Source: Pseudomonas marincola
GTDB lineage: Bacteria > Pseudomonadota > Gammaproteobacteria > Pseudomonadales > Pseudomonadaceae
DNA length: 64,000 nt
Reading direction: 5' to 3'
Assembly: GCF_900116605.1 (NCBI RefSeq)
Contig: NZ_FPBC01000006.1
Coordinates: 124,001 to 188,000, forward strand
Numbering within the stretch: position 1 is the first letter of the stretch; the number at the start of each line of letters is the position of its first letter. Shown in pieces: positions 11,150-21,073 of this stretch. A model generated the notes under the pieces. It saw only the letters and a list, made by a program, of their open reading frames with translations. It did not search any database and was not told where the DNA came from. Made by a program: the position numbers and the translations under genes.

Positions 11150-13378
11150 ATGTCTAACCGCTCGAAGATCATCTACACCTTCACTGACGAAGCGCCCGCC
11201 CTAGCGACCTACTCGCTTCTCCCCATCGTAAAAGCCTTCGCTGCATCAGCAGACATTGACGTCGAAACCCGAGACATCTCTCTTGCCGGCCGTATCCTTG
11301 CAGGCTTCGCTGACCAACTCGGCGCAGACCAGCAGATCGAAGACGACCTTGCCAAGCTCGCCGTACTGGCGACTTCCCCTGAAGCCAACATCATCAAGCT
11401 GCCGAACATCAGTGCTTCGGTTCCTCAGCTGCGCGGCGCAATCGCCGAGCTGCAGGCTCAGGGCTTCAACATCCCAGATTTCCCGGAAGACCCACAGACC
11501 GAACAGGAAAAAGAAGCTCGCGCCCGTTACAACAAGGTACTGGGCAGCGCGGTAAACCCTGTTCTGCGTGAGGGTAACTCCGACCGCCGCGCCCCGGCTG
11601 CTGTTAAAGCCTACGCGCGCAAGCACCCGCACTCGATGGGCAAGTGGAGCATGGCTTCGCAGTCGCACGCCGACTACATGCGTGACGGCGACTTCTTCTC
11701 CAGCGAGCAGTCCTTCACCATGGACCAGGCTGGCGACGTGCGCATCGAGTTCGTCGGTCAAGACGGCAAGGTCGAGCTGAAGAAAGTGGTTTCGCTGCAA
11801 GCAGGCGAAGTGTTCGACGGCATGCGCATGAGCTGCCAGAAGCTGCGCGATTTCTTCGAGCAGACCCTGCAAGACTGTAAAGAAACCGGCGTTATGTGGT
11901 CCCTGCACGTCAAGGCGACCATGATGAAGATCTCGCACCCGATCGTTTTCGGTCACGCGGTTAGCGTGTACTACAAGAAAGCCTTCGAGAAGCACGCAAA
12001 ATTGTTCGACGAGCTGGGCGTTAACCCGAACAACGGCCTGAACAGCGTTTACGAGAAAATCAAGGTTCTGCCAGCTTCGCTGCAGGAAGAAATTCTCCAC
12101 GACCTGCACGAGTGCTACAGCGATCGCCCGGAAATGGCGATGGTTGACTCGGTTAAAGGCATTACCAACCTGCACATCCCGAGCGACGTTATCGTTGACG
12201 CCTCGATGCCTGCAATGATCCGCAGCTCCGGTCAGATGTGGGGCAAGGACGGCAAGCTCAAAGACACCAAGGCGGTCATGCCTGAAAGCACCTATGCGCG
12301 CATTTATCAGGAAATGATCAACTTCTGCAAAACCAACGGCGCATTCGACCCGACCACCATGGGCTCGGTACCGAACGTAGGCCTGATGGCGCAGAAAGCT
12401 GAAGAATACGGCTCGCACGACAAGACTTTCGAACTCGAAACAGACGGCACCATGCGTGTGGTTCTGGCCGACGGCACCGTCAAGATCGAGCACGCTGTTG
12501 AAGCGGGCGACATCTGGCGCGCCTGCCAGACCAAAGATGCGCCGATCCGCGACTGGGTCAAGCTGGCCGTTACCCGCGCTCGCGCATCCAACACCCCGGC
12601 TGTGTTCTGGCTCGACCCAGAGCGCGCTCACGACCGGCAGTTGATGCTGAAAGTCGAAACCTACCTGAAAGACCACGATACCGACGGCCTTGAGCTGCAC
12701 ATCATGGACTACAACCAGGCCATCCGTTTCAGCATGGAGCGCATGATCCGCGGTCTGGATACCATCTCGGTAACCGGTAACGTACTGCGCGACTACCTGA
12801 CTGACCTGTTCCCGATCATGGAGCTCGGCACGTCGGCGAAAATGCTTTCCATCGTTCCGCTGATGGCGGGCGGCGGCATGTACGAAACTGGCGCGGGCGG
12901 CTCGGCTCCGAAGCACGTACAGCAGCTGGTTGAAGAGAACCACCTGCGCTGGGATTCGCTGGGCGAATTCCTGGCTCTGGCCGTGTCGCTGGAAGAAACT
13001 GGCATTAAAACCCAGAACGACAAAGCCAAGATTCTTGGCACCACGCTGGATATCGCCACCGGCAAACTGCTGGATAACGGCAAGTCGCCTTCGCGCCGCA
13101 CTGGCGAGCTGGACAACCGTGGCAGCCACTTCTATCTCGCCATGTACTGGGCACAAGCTCTGGCAGCGCAGACTGAAAACGCTGAACTGGCCGCGCATTT
13201 CGCACCACTGGCCAAGGCCCTCACCGAGCAGGAAGCAACCATCGTTGCCGAACTCAACGAGGTTCAGGGCAAGCCGGTCGACATCGCCGGTTACTACCGC
13301 TCCAACAAGGAGCTGACCAGCCAGGTCATGCGCCCGAGCGCCACACTGAACGCGGCGATCGATCCTCTGATCGGCTAA
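11150..13378 (+). CDS. idh: NADP-dependent isocitrate dehydrogenase, monomeric type
   Basis: Same reaction as Icd but by the unrelated ~80-kDa monomeric enzyme; the 742 residues match the Azotobacter and Pseudomonas type. Recognisable segments are [20 protein letters not shown] at the start, [11 protein letters not shown] and HPHSMGKWS near the substrate site, and [19 protein letters not shown] in the second half. The ATG at 11150 gives the standard MSNRSKI start with AAGAAGAGAG upstream. It is transcribed away from icd and ends at a strong terminator. Confidence 0.96.
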   Translation: MSNRSKIIYTFTDEAPALATYSLLPIVKAFAASADIDVETRDISLAGRILAGFADQLGADQQIEDDLAKLAVLATSPEANIIKLPNISASVPQLRGAIAELQAQGFNIPDFPEDPQTEQEKEARARYNKVLGSAVNPVLREGNSDRRAPAAVKAYARKHPHSMGKWSMASQSHADYMRDGDFFSSEQSFTMDQAGDVRIEFVGQDGKVELKKVVSLQAGEVFDGMRMSCQKLRDFFEQTLQDCKETGVMWSLHVKATMMKISHPIVFGHAVSVYYKKAFEKHAKLFDELGVNPNNGLNSVYEKIKVLPASLQEEILHDLHECYSDRPEMAMVDSVKGITNLHIPSDVIVDASMPAMIRSSGQMWGKDGKLKDTKAVMPESTYARIYQEMINFCKTNGAFDPTTMGSVPNVGLMAQKAEEYGSHDKTFELETDGTMRVVLADGTVKIEHAVEAGDIWRACQTKDAPIRDWVKLAVTRARASNTPAVFWLDPERAHDRQLMLKVETYLKDHDTDGLELHIMDYNQAIRFSMERMIRGLDTISVTGNVLRDYLTDLFPIMELGTSAKMLSIVPLMAGGGMYETGAGGSAPKHVQQLVEENHLRWDSLGEFLALAVSLEETGIKTQNDKAKILGTTLDIATGKLLDNGKSPSRRTGELDNRGSHFYLAMYWAQALAAQTENAELAAHFAPLAKALTEQEATIVAELNEVQGKPVDIAGYYRSNKELTSQVMRPSATLNAAIDPLIG

Positions 13379-13407
13379 TCACCGCTGTAACGTGTACCCG
13401 CAATATC

Positions 13408-13440
13408 ACAACCCCCGGCCCCGCGCCGGGGGTTGTGTTT
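13408..13440 (+). terminator. Terminator of idh
   Basis: ACAACCCCCGG and CCGGGGGTTGT pair around a short GC-rich loop, followed by GTTT. Confidence 0.85.
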
Positions 13441-13486
13441 CAGGGCCAGCAACCTCTTCCAATCATTCGCAATCTGGGAATTAATC

Positions 13487-13927
13487 ATGTCCTGGCAACC
13501 TCATATCACTGTCGCCACCGTTGTCGAAAACCAAGGCCGCTTTCTGCTGGTCGAGGAACACGCCGAAGGCCGGCAGGTATTCAATCAGCCGGCCGGCCAT
13601 CTTGAAGCCAATGAAACACTGGCTCAGGCGGCCTTGCGTGAAACCCTCGAAGAAACCGGCTGGGATGTCGAGCTGACTGCGGTCATCGGCATTTACCTGT
13701 ACACCGCGCCGAGCAACGGCGTGACCTATCAGCGCATCTGCTTTGCCGCCAAACCGTTGGCCCAGCGCCCGAACCATCCGCTGGATGACGGCATCATCGG
13801 CCCGCAGTGGCTGACCCGCGACGAGCTGGCCGCCCAGCCTGAGCGCTGGCGCAGCGAGTTGGTACTGCGTTGTATCGACGATTACATCAGCGGTGAACGT
13901 TTTGCCCTGAGCCTGTTGCGCGACTGA
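13487..13927 (+). CDS. Nudix hydrolase (NudJ-like)
   Basis: The 146-residue protein has a complete Nudix box: G37-x5-E43-x7-R51-E52-x2-E55-E56-x-G58 (GHLEANETLAQAALRETLEE...). The family hydrolyses nucleoside diphosphate derivatives, and its placement before mnmA and hflD is like that of E. coli NudJ (phosphatase for thiamin pyrimidine pyrophosphate and nucleotides); the substrate is inference. The ATG at 13487 has GGGA nine bases upstream. It may be read with mnmA, 69 bases downstream, although mnmA also has its own promoter-like element. Confidence 0.88.
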   Translation: MSWQPHITVATVVENQGRFLLVEEHAEGRQVFNQPAGHLEANETLAQAALRETLEETGWDVELTAVIGIYLYTAPSNGVTYQRICFAAKPLAQRPNHPLDDGIIGPQWLTRDELAAQPERWRSELVLRCIDDYISGERFALSLLRD

Positions 13928-13956
13928 TACTGCCCGTCGCCGACAACTCGTCATCC

Positions 13957-13965
13957 TGCTAGAAT
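13957..13965 (+). promoter_or_regulatory. Extended -10 element before mnmA
   Basis: TGCTAGAAT matches the extended -10 form TGnTAnAAT. A start near 13972 would leave a ~25-base leader for mnmA. No good -35 is visible. Confidence 0.45.
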
Positions 13966-13996
13966 CGACTCCTTTTAGCGTCAGTGCTCCGCTCCC

Positions 13997-15145
13997 ATGT
14001 CAGATACTTCCATGCAAACGACTCATCAGTACGACCCAGCCTCCACGCGCGTTATTGTCGGCATGTCCGGCGGCGTAGACTCGTCGGTCTCGGCCCTGCT
14101 CCTGCTCGAACAGGGCTATCAGGTCGAAGGTCTGTTCATGAAGAACTGGGACGAAGACGACGGCACCGAATACTGCACCGCCATGGATGATCTGGCGGAT
14201 GCGCAAGCCGTTTGCGACAAGATTGGCATCAAGCTGAACACCGCCAACTTTGCTGCCGAGTATTGGGACAATGTGTTCGAGCACTTCCTTGCCGAGTACA
14301 AGGCTGGCCGCACGCCGAACCCCGACATCCTCTGCAACCGGGAAATCAAGTTCAAGGCGTTCCTCGATTACGCTCTGATGCTGGGCGCAGACCTGATTGC
14401 GACCGGCCATTACGTGCGCCGTCGCGACATTGATGGCCGCACCGAGCTGCTCAAGGGACTGGACCCGAACAAGGACCAAAGCTACTTCCTGCATGCCGTT
14501 GGCGGCGAACAGATTGCCAAAACCCTGTTCCCGGTTGGCGAGCTAGAGAAGCCACAGGTGCGCGAGATCGCCGAGAAGTACCAGCTGGCGACAGCCAAGA
14601 AGAAAGACTCGACCGGAATTTGCTTCATTGGCGAGCGCCGTTTCAGTGACTTCCTCAAGCAATACCTGCCGGCTCAGCCGGGCGATATTGAAACCACCGA
14701 GGGTGAGGTCATTGGCCGTCACCACGGCCTGATGTATCACACCATGGGTCAGCGCCAGGGCTTGGGCATTGGCGGCCTGAAAGACGCCAGTGATGAGCCG
14801 TGGTACGTGCTGCAGAAAGACCTCGAGCGCAACGTGCTGGTTGTCGGACAGGGCAATGATCATCCATGGCTGTTCTCCAGCGCATTGCTGGCCTCGGACA
14901 TCTACTGGGTTAATCCAATCGACTTGTCCTCCCCGCGTCAGCTCAGCGCCAAAGTGCGTTACCGCCAGGGCGATCAGCAGTGCACGCTGGAAAAAACCGC
15001 AGACGGTTATCGGGCGTCGTTCGCCATGCCGCAACGCGCAGTCACGCCGGGCCAGTCCGTGGTGTTTTACGACGGCGAAATCTGCCTGGGCGGCGGCGTA
15101 ATTGAGCACGCTAAACCGTGGAGCAGCAAGGATAAGCGCCCATGA
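13997..15145 (+). CDS. mnmA: tRNA 2-thiouridylase MnmA
   Basis: Installs the 2-thio group at U34 of tRNA Lys, Glu and Gln with sulfur from a relay. The 382-residue protein has the PP-loop SGGVDSS at 24-30 and the two catalytic cysteines at about C113 ([11 protein letters not shown]) and C209 ([12 protein letters not shown]). An in-frame ATG six residues in would also serve. The stop overlaps the hflD start (ATGA), so the two are translationally coupled, as in E. coli. Confidence 0.96.
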   Translation: MSDTSMQTTHQYDPASTRVIVGMSGGVDSSVSALLLLEQGYQVEGLFMKNWDEDDGTEYCTAMDDLADAQAVCDKIGIKLNTANFAAEYWDNVFEHFLAEYKAGRTPNPDILCNREIKFKAFLDYALMLGADLIATGHYVRRRDIDGRTELLKGLDPNKDQSYFLHAVGGEQIAKTLFPVGELEKPQVREIAEKYQLATAKKKDSTGICFIGERRFSDFLKQYLPAQPGDIETTEGEVIGRHHGLMYHTMGQRQGLGIGGLKDASDEPWYVLQKDLERNVLVVGQGNDHPWLFSSALLASDIYWVNPIDLSSPRQLSAKVRYRQGDQQCTLEKTADGYRASFAMPQRAVTPGQSVVFYDGEICLGGGVIEHAKPWSSKDKRP

Positions 15146-15762
15146 ATCAGACTCAGGAGCAACTGGTCGCACTCGGTGCGGTTTTCGAAGCCACGACTCA
15201 GGTCGACCGAATTGCCCGCACTGGCCAGTCCAGCGAACCGGTGCTGGAATGCCTGCTCGGCAGCCTCTTGGTGCGCGATCCGGAAAACACCCTCGCCGTT
15301 TATGGTGGCGACGATCTCAACCTGCGCGACGGCTACAAGGCCTTGATCAGCTCGCTTGAACGCGACCCGACCAGCTTGCAGCGTGAACCGCTGCGCTATG
15401 CGTTGGCCCTGCTCAACCTTGAGCGCCAATTCGCCAAGCGTGACGACCTGATGCAGATCATGGGCAGCCGGCTGGATCAGATCCAGGCACAGGTCGAGCA
15501 CTTCGGACCGACTCACGAGAACGTGGTTTCCAGCTGCGGCAGCCTCTATCAAGACACCATCAGCACCTTCCGCCAGCGTATTCAGGTGCAGGGCGACATG
15601 CGCCACCTGCAGCAGCCGAGCAACGCCTCGAAGATTCGTGCATTGCTGCTCACCGGCATTCGCTCGGCGCGGCTCTGGCGTCAGCTTGGCGGTCACCGCT
15701 GGCAGCTGGTTATCAGCCGCAAGAAGCTGCTCAATGAGCTGTACCCCATGCTTCGCGGCTAA
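15142..15762 (+). CDS. hflD: High frequency lysogenization protein HflD
   Basis: Membrane-associated helical protein of 206 residues, known in E. coli for binding lambda CII; its native role is unclear. The sequence is largely alpha-helical with [19 protein letters not shown] at the start and the conserved C-terminus [24 protein letters not shown]. It overlaps mnmA by four bases and lies upstream of purB, the common gammaproteobacterial order. Confidence 0.93.
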   Translation: MNQTQEQLVALGAVFEATTQVDRIARTGQSSEPVLECLLGSLLVRDPENTLAVYGGDDLNLRDGYKALISSLERDPTSLQREPLRYALALLNLERQFAKRDDLMQIMGSRLDQIQAQVEHFGPTHENVVSSCGSLYQDTISTFRQRIQVQGDMRHLQQPSNASKIRALLLTGIRSARLWRQLGGHRWQLVISRKKLLNELYPMLRG

Positions 15763-15796
15763 CAACTGCGGCGCGCAACAAACCACTCAACAGATC

Positions 15797-15845
15797 CGAA
15801 AAGCGCTTTTACGTCAGGTGAATTGCGCTTTTCGTGTTGTTTTGC
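15797..15845 (+). terminator. Probable terminator after hflD
   Basis: GAAAAGCGC (15798-15806) and GCGCTTTTC (15825-15833) pair around an 18-base loop, followed by GTGTTGTTTTG. The large loop makes it moderate. Confidence 0.55.
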
Positions 15846-15970
15846 CTTGTGTTCGCGCAACGCGCTGAGTTTTCAATAACACCCAAATGCGCATTCTGAA
15901 GGCCGTCCCGAGCCGTTACCGCTGAACGGCGGTGACTTAAGCAAGGCTTAGCCGCGAATTTCATGTATGA

Positions 15971-17395
<1,425 letters not shown>

Positions 17396-17401
17396 CGCCC
17401 G

Positions 17402-17432
17402 ACGCCCGGCTGAGCCGGGCGTTTTTATTTTA
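17402..17432 (+). terminator. Terminator of purB
   Basis: ACGCCCGGC and GCCGGGCGT pair around a short loop and are followed by TTTTATTTT, a classical intrinsic terminator. Confidence 0.92.
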
Positions 17433-17461
17433 GGGCGTCATTAAATTTCAAGGGCTTACAG

Positions 17462-18628
17462 ATGAATCCTGATACTCCTCTGCAACTGCTGGGCGGCCTG
17501 ACTGCGCGCGAATTCATGCGCGATTACTGGCAAAAGAAACCGCTGCTGATCCGTCAGGCGCTGCCCGGTTTTGAAACGCCAATTTCACCTGACGAGCTCG
17601 CAGGCCTGGCACTTGAGGAAGAAGTTGAATCTCGCCTGGTCATTGAACATGGCGTAACGCCATGGGAGCTGCGCCGCGGGCCATTTGAAGAAGACGCCTT
17701 CAGCACGTTGCCTGAACGCGACTGGACCCTGCTGGTTCAGGCGGTCGACCAGTTCGTGCCGGAAGTCGCCGAGCTGATGGAGAACTTCAAGTTCCTGCCC
17801 AAGTGGCGCATTGACGATGTCATGGTCAGCTTTGCAACCGCTGGCGGCGGGGTTGGCCCGCACTTCGACAACTACGACGTATTTTTACTGCAGGGTTACG
17901 GCAAGCGCCGCTGGCAAGTCGGCCAGATGTGCAACTCCGAAAGCGCCCTGCTGGACCACGCGGATCTGAAGATCCTTGCTGAATTTGCACCAACTGAAGA
18001 ATGGGTTCTGGAGCCAGGCGACATGCTGTATCTGCCGCCACTCCTGGCCCACTGTGGCACCGCTGAGGATGATTGTATGACGTATTCCGTAGGCTTCCGC
18101 GCGCCGAGCGCCGCCGAAGTTCTCACCCATTTCACTGACTTCCTGAGCCAGTTCCTGCCTGATGAAGAGCGTTACAGTGATGCCGGCGCTCAGCCGAGCA
18201 GCGACCCGACACAGATCCAGCGCGACTCACTGGACCGTCTCAAAGCGCTGCTTAACGAGCACATGAGTGATGAGCGCCTGCTGATGACTTGGTTCGGCCA
18301 GTTCATGACCGAGCCGCGTTACCCAGAGCGCATCGGCAGCCTCGAGATCAGTGAAGAAGAATTCCTCGACACCATCGAGCAAGGCGCCGTACTGGTACGC
18401 AACCCGAGTGCCCGCATGGCCTGGTCCGAAGTAGGCGAAGACCTGGTGCTGTTTGCCAGCGGCCAGAGCCGCCTGCTGCCTGCCAATCTGCGTGAACTGC
18501 TGAAGCTGGTTTGCTCGGCTGATGCCCTGCACATCGACAATCTTGGCGCCTGGCTGGCCGATGATGACGGTCGCTGCCTGGTCTTGGAATTGCTCAAACA
18601 AGGCAGCCTGGAGTTTGCAGATGAATGA
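17462..18628 (+). CDS. roxA: Ribosomal oxygenase RoxA (YcfD), L16 arginine hydroxylase
   Basis: JmjC-type Fe(II)/2-oxoglutarate dioxygenase that in E. coli hydroxylates an arginine of ribosomal protein L16. The 388-residue protein begins LLGGLTAREFMRDYWQKKPLLIR, as in the family, and shows the iron ligands H134-x-D136 (GPHFDNYDVFLLQGYGKRRW) and H197 (PPLLAHCG). The C-terminal third is the winged-helix/dimerisation region. Its end overlaps the next gene by eight bases, so the two are probably coupled. Confidence 0.93.
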   Translation: MNPDTPLQLLGGLTAREFMRDYWQKKPLLIRQALPGFETPISPDELAGLALEEEVESRLVIEHGVTPWELRRGPFEEDAFSTLPERDWTLLVQAVDQFVPEVAELMENFKFLPKWRIDDVMVSFATAGGGVGPHFDNYDVFLLQGYGKRRWQVGQMCNSESALLDHADLKILAEFAPTEEWVLEPGDMLYLPPLLAHCGTAEDDCMTYSVGFRAPSAAEVLTHFTDFLSQFLPDEERYSDAGAQPSSDPTQIQRDSLDRLKALLNEHMSDERLLMTWFGQFMTEPRYPERIGSLEISEEEFLDTIEQGAVLVRNPSARMAWSEVGEDLVLFASGQSRLLPANLRELLKLVCSADALHIDNLGAWLADDDGRCLVLELLKQGSLEFADE

Positions 18629-19046
18629 GATAACCATTCGCCCTGCAGACTGGAGCAAGGACAACAGTGAAATTCGCCGCATCCGCGAGAGCGTATTCAT
18701 CGCCGAGCAGTCCGTGCCGCCCGAGCTGGAATGGGACGCGGAAGATGCAGTAGCCGATCACTTTCTGGCTTATGAAGGCGACTACCCGATTGGCACCGCC
18801 CGCCTGCTGCCAGACGGCCACATTGGCCGCGTATCGGTGCTCAAGGACTGGCGCGGCCTGAAGGTCGGCGACCAGCTGATTCGCACTGTTATCGAAACAG
18901 CGGAAAAACGCGGGCTGCGTCAGCAAATGCTCAGCGCCCAGGTGCACGCGACTTCGTTCTATGAAAAGCTAGGCTTTACTGTAGTTAGCGGCGAGTTTCT
19001 CGACGCCGGCATCCCCCACGTGGACATGGTGCGCGTCAGCGAGTAA
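18621..19046 (+). CDS. GNAT family N-acetyltransferase (ElaA/YjcF-like)
   Basis: A 141-residue single-domain acetyltransferase. The acetyl-CoA site is GRVSVLKDWRGLKVGDQLI, and the C-terminal SAQVHATSFYEKLGFTVVSGEFLDAGIPHVDM is typical of this subfamily. GGAG precedes the ATG, which lies inside the end of roxA. Substrate unknown. Translational coupling with a ribosome-modifying enzyme invites the idea of a protein or small-molecule substrate linked to translation, but nothing in the sequence proves it. Confidence 0.88.
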   Translation: MNEITIRPADWSKDNSEIRRIRESVFIAEQSVPPELEWDAEDAVADHFLAYEGDYPIGTARLLPDGHIGRVSVLKDWRGLKVGDQLIRTVIETAEKRGLRQQMLSAQVHATSFYEKLGFTVVSGEFLDAGIPHVDMVRVSE

Positions 19047-19109
19047 CACCTGTCCAGCCACTGTCCAGCCCCTTGGCAGCGACAGTGGCACAGGTTATTC
19101 GAGGCCCGC

Positions 19110-19748
19110 ATGAACGATAAAGACGCCCCACAAGACGACACTCAGCAATCGCCCCCGGCCCTTGCGGATATCGAGTTCGAGTCTTTGGGGCGTTTTCCCG
19201 TGCTCAACCCGCAAAATGCGGAACCCACCTTGCAGCAGCCCGAACCTGCGCCCTTCAAGCTGGGTGAAGATGCCCCGCTGCAGCGCTTTAACCATCCGGA
19301 CCAAGCGCGCGCCCACACCCTGGCAATGCTTCAGCAAGCCCGCCACAGCGTCAACCTGTACAGCCCTGATTTTGAGCCGTGGCTTTACAACCACAGCGCC
19401 ATCGAACAAGCCCTGCGGGCATTTTTGCTGGGCAATCCGCGCAACCGCCTGCGCATCCTGCTCAGGGACTCAAGCCGCGCCATCAAGGAAGGTCATCGCC
19501 TGATCGCGCTGGCCCGTCGCCTGCCGAGCAATTGCCAGATTCGCAAGCTTAATCCGCATTACCCAATCGATGACCACTGCGCATTGCTTATCGACGAATG
19601 CGGCGTGTTGTTGCGCACCGGCGCTGACCCATACAACGGCTACGCCCTGTATAACGAACCAGCCAGGCTGCGACAGCGCCTGGAACTGTTCACTCAATCC
19701 TGGGAAAGCAGTATCAGCGACCCTGATTTACGGAGTTTTTTGCTGTGA
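19110..19748 (+). CDS. PLD-fold protein of unknown function (DUF7931-like)
   Basis: 212 residues. The first ~60 are Pro/Gln/Asp-rich and probably disordered. The rest resembles one phospholipase-D-type half: HSVNLYSPDFEPWLYNHSAIEQALRAFL and a later DDHCALLIDECGVLLR where the HxK motif would be. The Lys is replaced (HCA), so PLD chemistry is doubtful. No signal peptide is visible. The last bases overlap the next gene (GTGA). I believe it is conserved beside aceA in Pseudomonas but know no function. Confidence 0.8.
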   Translation: MNDKDAPQDDTQQSPPALADIEFESLGRFPVLNPQNAEPTLQQPEPAPFKLGEDAPLQRFNHPDQARAHTLAMLQQARHSVNLYSPDFEPWLYNHSAIEQALRAFLLGNPRNRLRILLRDSSRAIKEGHRLIALARRLPSNCQIRKLNPHYPIDDHCALLIDECGVLLRTGADPYNGYALYNEPARLRQRLELFTQSWESSISDPDLRSFLL

Positions 19749-20554
19749 AAGTACCTGCCATGTTGTTTGCCGCATTGCTGACTACAAGCGCTGTATGCAA
19801 TGCCGATACTGAAGTACTGACACTCAACTACCGCACCGCTGACGATGTGATCCAAGTGGTGCAGTCGGTGCTTGGCAATCAGGGTAAAGTCAGCCCTTAC
19901 GGCAATCAGCTGATCATCAACGCCTCGCCGGACAAGATTGATGAAGTGCGCAACATGCTCGCGCAAATCGACACCCAGCCACGGCGCCTGCTCATAAGCG
20001 TAGCCAGCAGCGATTCGAGCTATCAGAGCCAAAACGGTTATCAGGCCAATGGCACCATCAGCGGCAATGGCGTTGAGGCGCAGATCGGCCGCGGCGAGGT
20101 CAATGGCCGCGATCAGGTGCGCATTATCAATCGCAGCACCCAGAGTCGCGGCGGCGGCACCCAGCAGGTGCAAGCCACCGAAGGCTACCCGGCGCTGATT
20201 CAGGTCGGCCAGAGCGTACCGCTCACCACCTACGGACGCGACCAATACGGCAATCCCTACAACAATACCCAGTACCGTGATGTCACTCAGGGCTTCTATG
20301 TCACCGCGACGCTGGTGGGCGATCGGGTCAATCTCGCCATCAGCAGTAATCAGGACCGCGTAAACAGTAATGACCGTCGCGTTATCGACGTGCAATCCAC
20401 CAGCACGCGGCTCAGTGGCCGGGTTGGCGAATGGATTCAGCTGGGCGGGACTAATCAGCAGAACATGGCCAACCAGCAGGGCTACGCCCAGCGTTACAGC
20501 ACGCAAGGGCGGGATGACGCGAGCCTGCAGGTTAAAGTCGATGTGCTCGATTAA
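19745..20554 (+). CDS. Exported secretin-N-like protein
   Basis: 269 residues with a GTG start that overlaps the previous stop (GTGA) and has GGAG upstream. A signal peptide of ~20 residues (MKVPAMLFAALLTTSAVCNA) precedes a NolW/secretin-N type module, about 22-80 (LNYRTADDVIQVVQSVLG ... IINASPDKIDEVRNMLAQID). The rest is Gly/Asn/Gln-rich and resembles the non-channel part of secretins (YPALIQVGQSVPL). The transmembrane secretin core is absent, so this is not a full secretin. Coupling to the cytoplasmic PLD-fold gene is unexplained. Confidence 0.82.
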   Translation: MKVPAMLFAALLTTSAVCNADTEVLTLNYRTADDVIQVVQSVLGNQGKVSPYGNQLIINASPDKIDEVRNMLAQIDTQPRRLLISVASSDSSYQSQNGYQANGTISGNGVEAQIGRGEVNGRDQVRIINRSTQSRGGGTQQVQATEGYPALIQVGQSVPLTTYGRDQYGNPYNNTQYRDVTQGFYVTATLVGDRVNLAISSNQDRVNSNDRRVIDVQSTSTRLSGRVGEWIQLGGTNQQNMANQQGYAQRYSTQGRDDASLQVKVDVLD

Positions 20555-20626
20555 GGCGTGAGCAAAGATGACTTATCAGTCGCCTAAAAAATTATGTAGT
20601 AGTTTAAAAAAAGCACTACAAAACGT

Positions 20627-20655
20627 TTGACGAAGCATTTTAGTAGAGGCATTAT
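20627..20655 (+). promoter_or_regulatory. aceA: Candidate aceA sigma-70 promoter
   Basis: TTGACG, 17-base spacer, CATTAT. The -35 matches five of six and the -10 four of six consensus bases. Confidence 0.45.
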
Positions 20656-20675
20656 GGCCTCGCTCCCGCTAATTA

Positions 20676-20695
20676 GGGGCTCTGGAAAGAGCCTC
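20676..20695 (+). promoter_or_regulatory. GNRA-capped hairpin at the start of the aceA leader
   Basis: GGGGCTCT and AGAGCCTC pair (one G-U) around loop GGAA, which is of the stable GNRA class. It begins ~14 bases after the predicted transcription start. Confidence 0.5.
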
Positions 20696-21073
20696 CGGGT
20701 CGCTTAGCGCCTACCGCGTTAACGGCCTGTGTTGTAAAAGCCCACAAGGCAGATCAACGAGATTGCGACTGGAACGAAGTTGTCCTGAGGGACGGGGAAG
20801 CGTTTTACGCACTAACCAGCAAGCTGCACCTAGAAACTGCATTGCCCAAGACATCCACGAGTCAGACGGCAACCAAAGAACAGGCTTACCGGCCAGCTCG
20901 AAGCAGCGACTTGAAGTAGCAACACTGGCAGCCTCTCCCCCCTCCTGCGCGCCTTCGTAGCAAGTCTCTTTCTCTTTATCTGTTGTGAGCCCCCGCAACC
21001 AACGCCTGAATTGTTTCAGCTGTTGAGTGGGAAAGCCGGTGCTCAACCAAACACATACTTTGAAGGATTGACC

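Larger units (their letters stand above)
20555..21073 (+). promoter_or_regulatory. Long aceA upstream region and leader
   Basis: 519 gene-free bases. A promoter-like pair TTGACG (20627-20632) and CATTAT (20650-20655), 17 bases apart, would start transcription near 20662 and give a leader of ~410 bases. An 8-bp hairpin with GGAA loop (20676-20695) follows at once. A pyrimidine-rich stretch (20930-20985) comes later. I find no open frame with a ribosome site in the leader and no riboswitch I recognise. Confidence 0.55.

Noticed and set aside
11246..13198. 650-codon open frame antisense to idh
   Set aside because: It is the opposite-strand shadow of a secure, codon-biased gene; its translation has no recognisable domain and no ribosome site.
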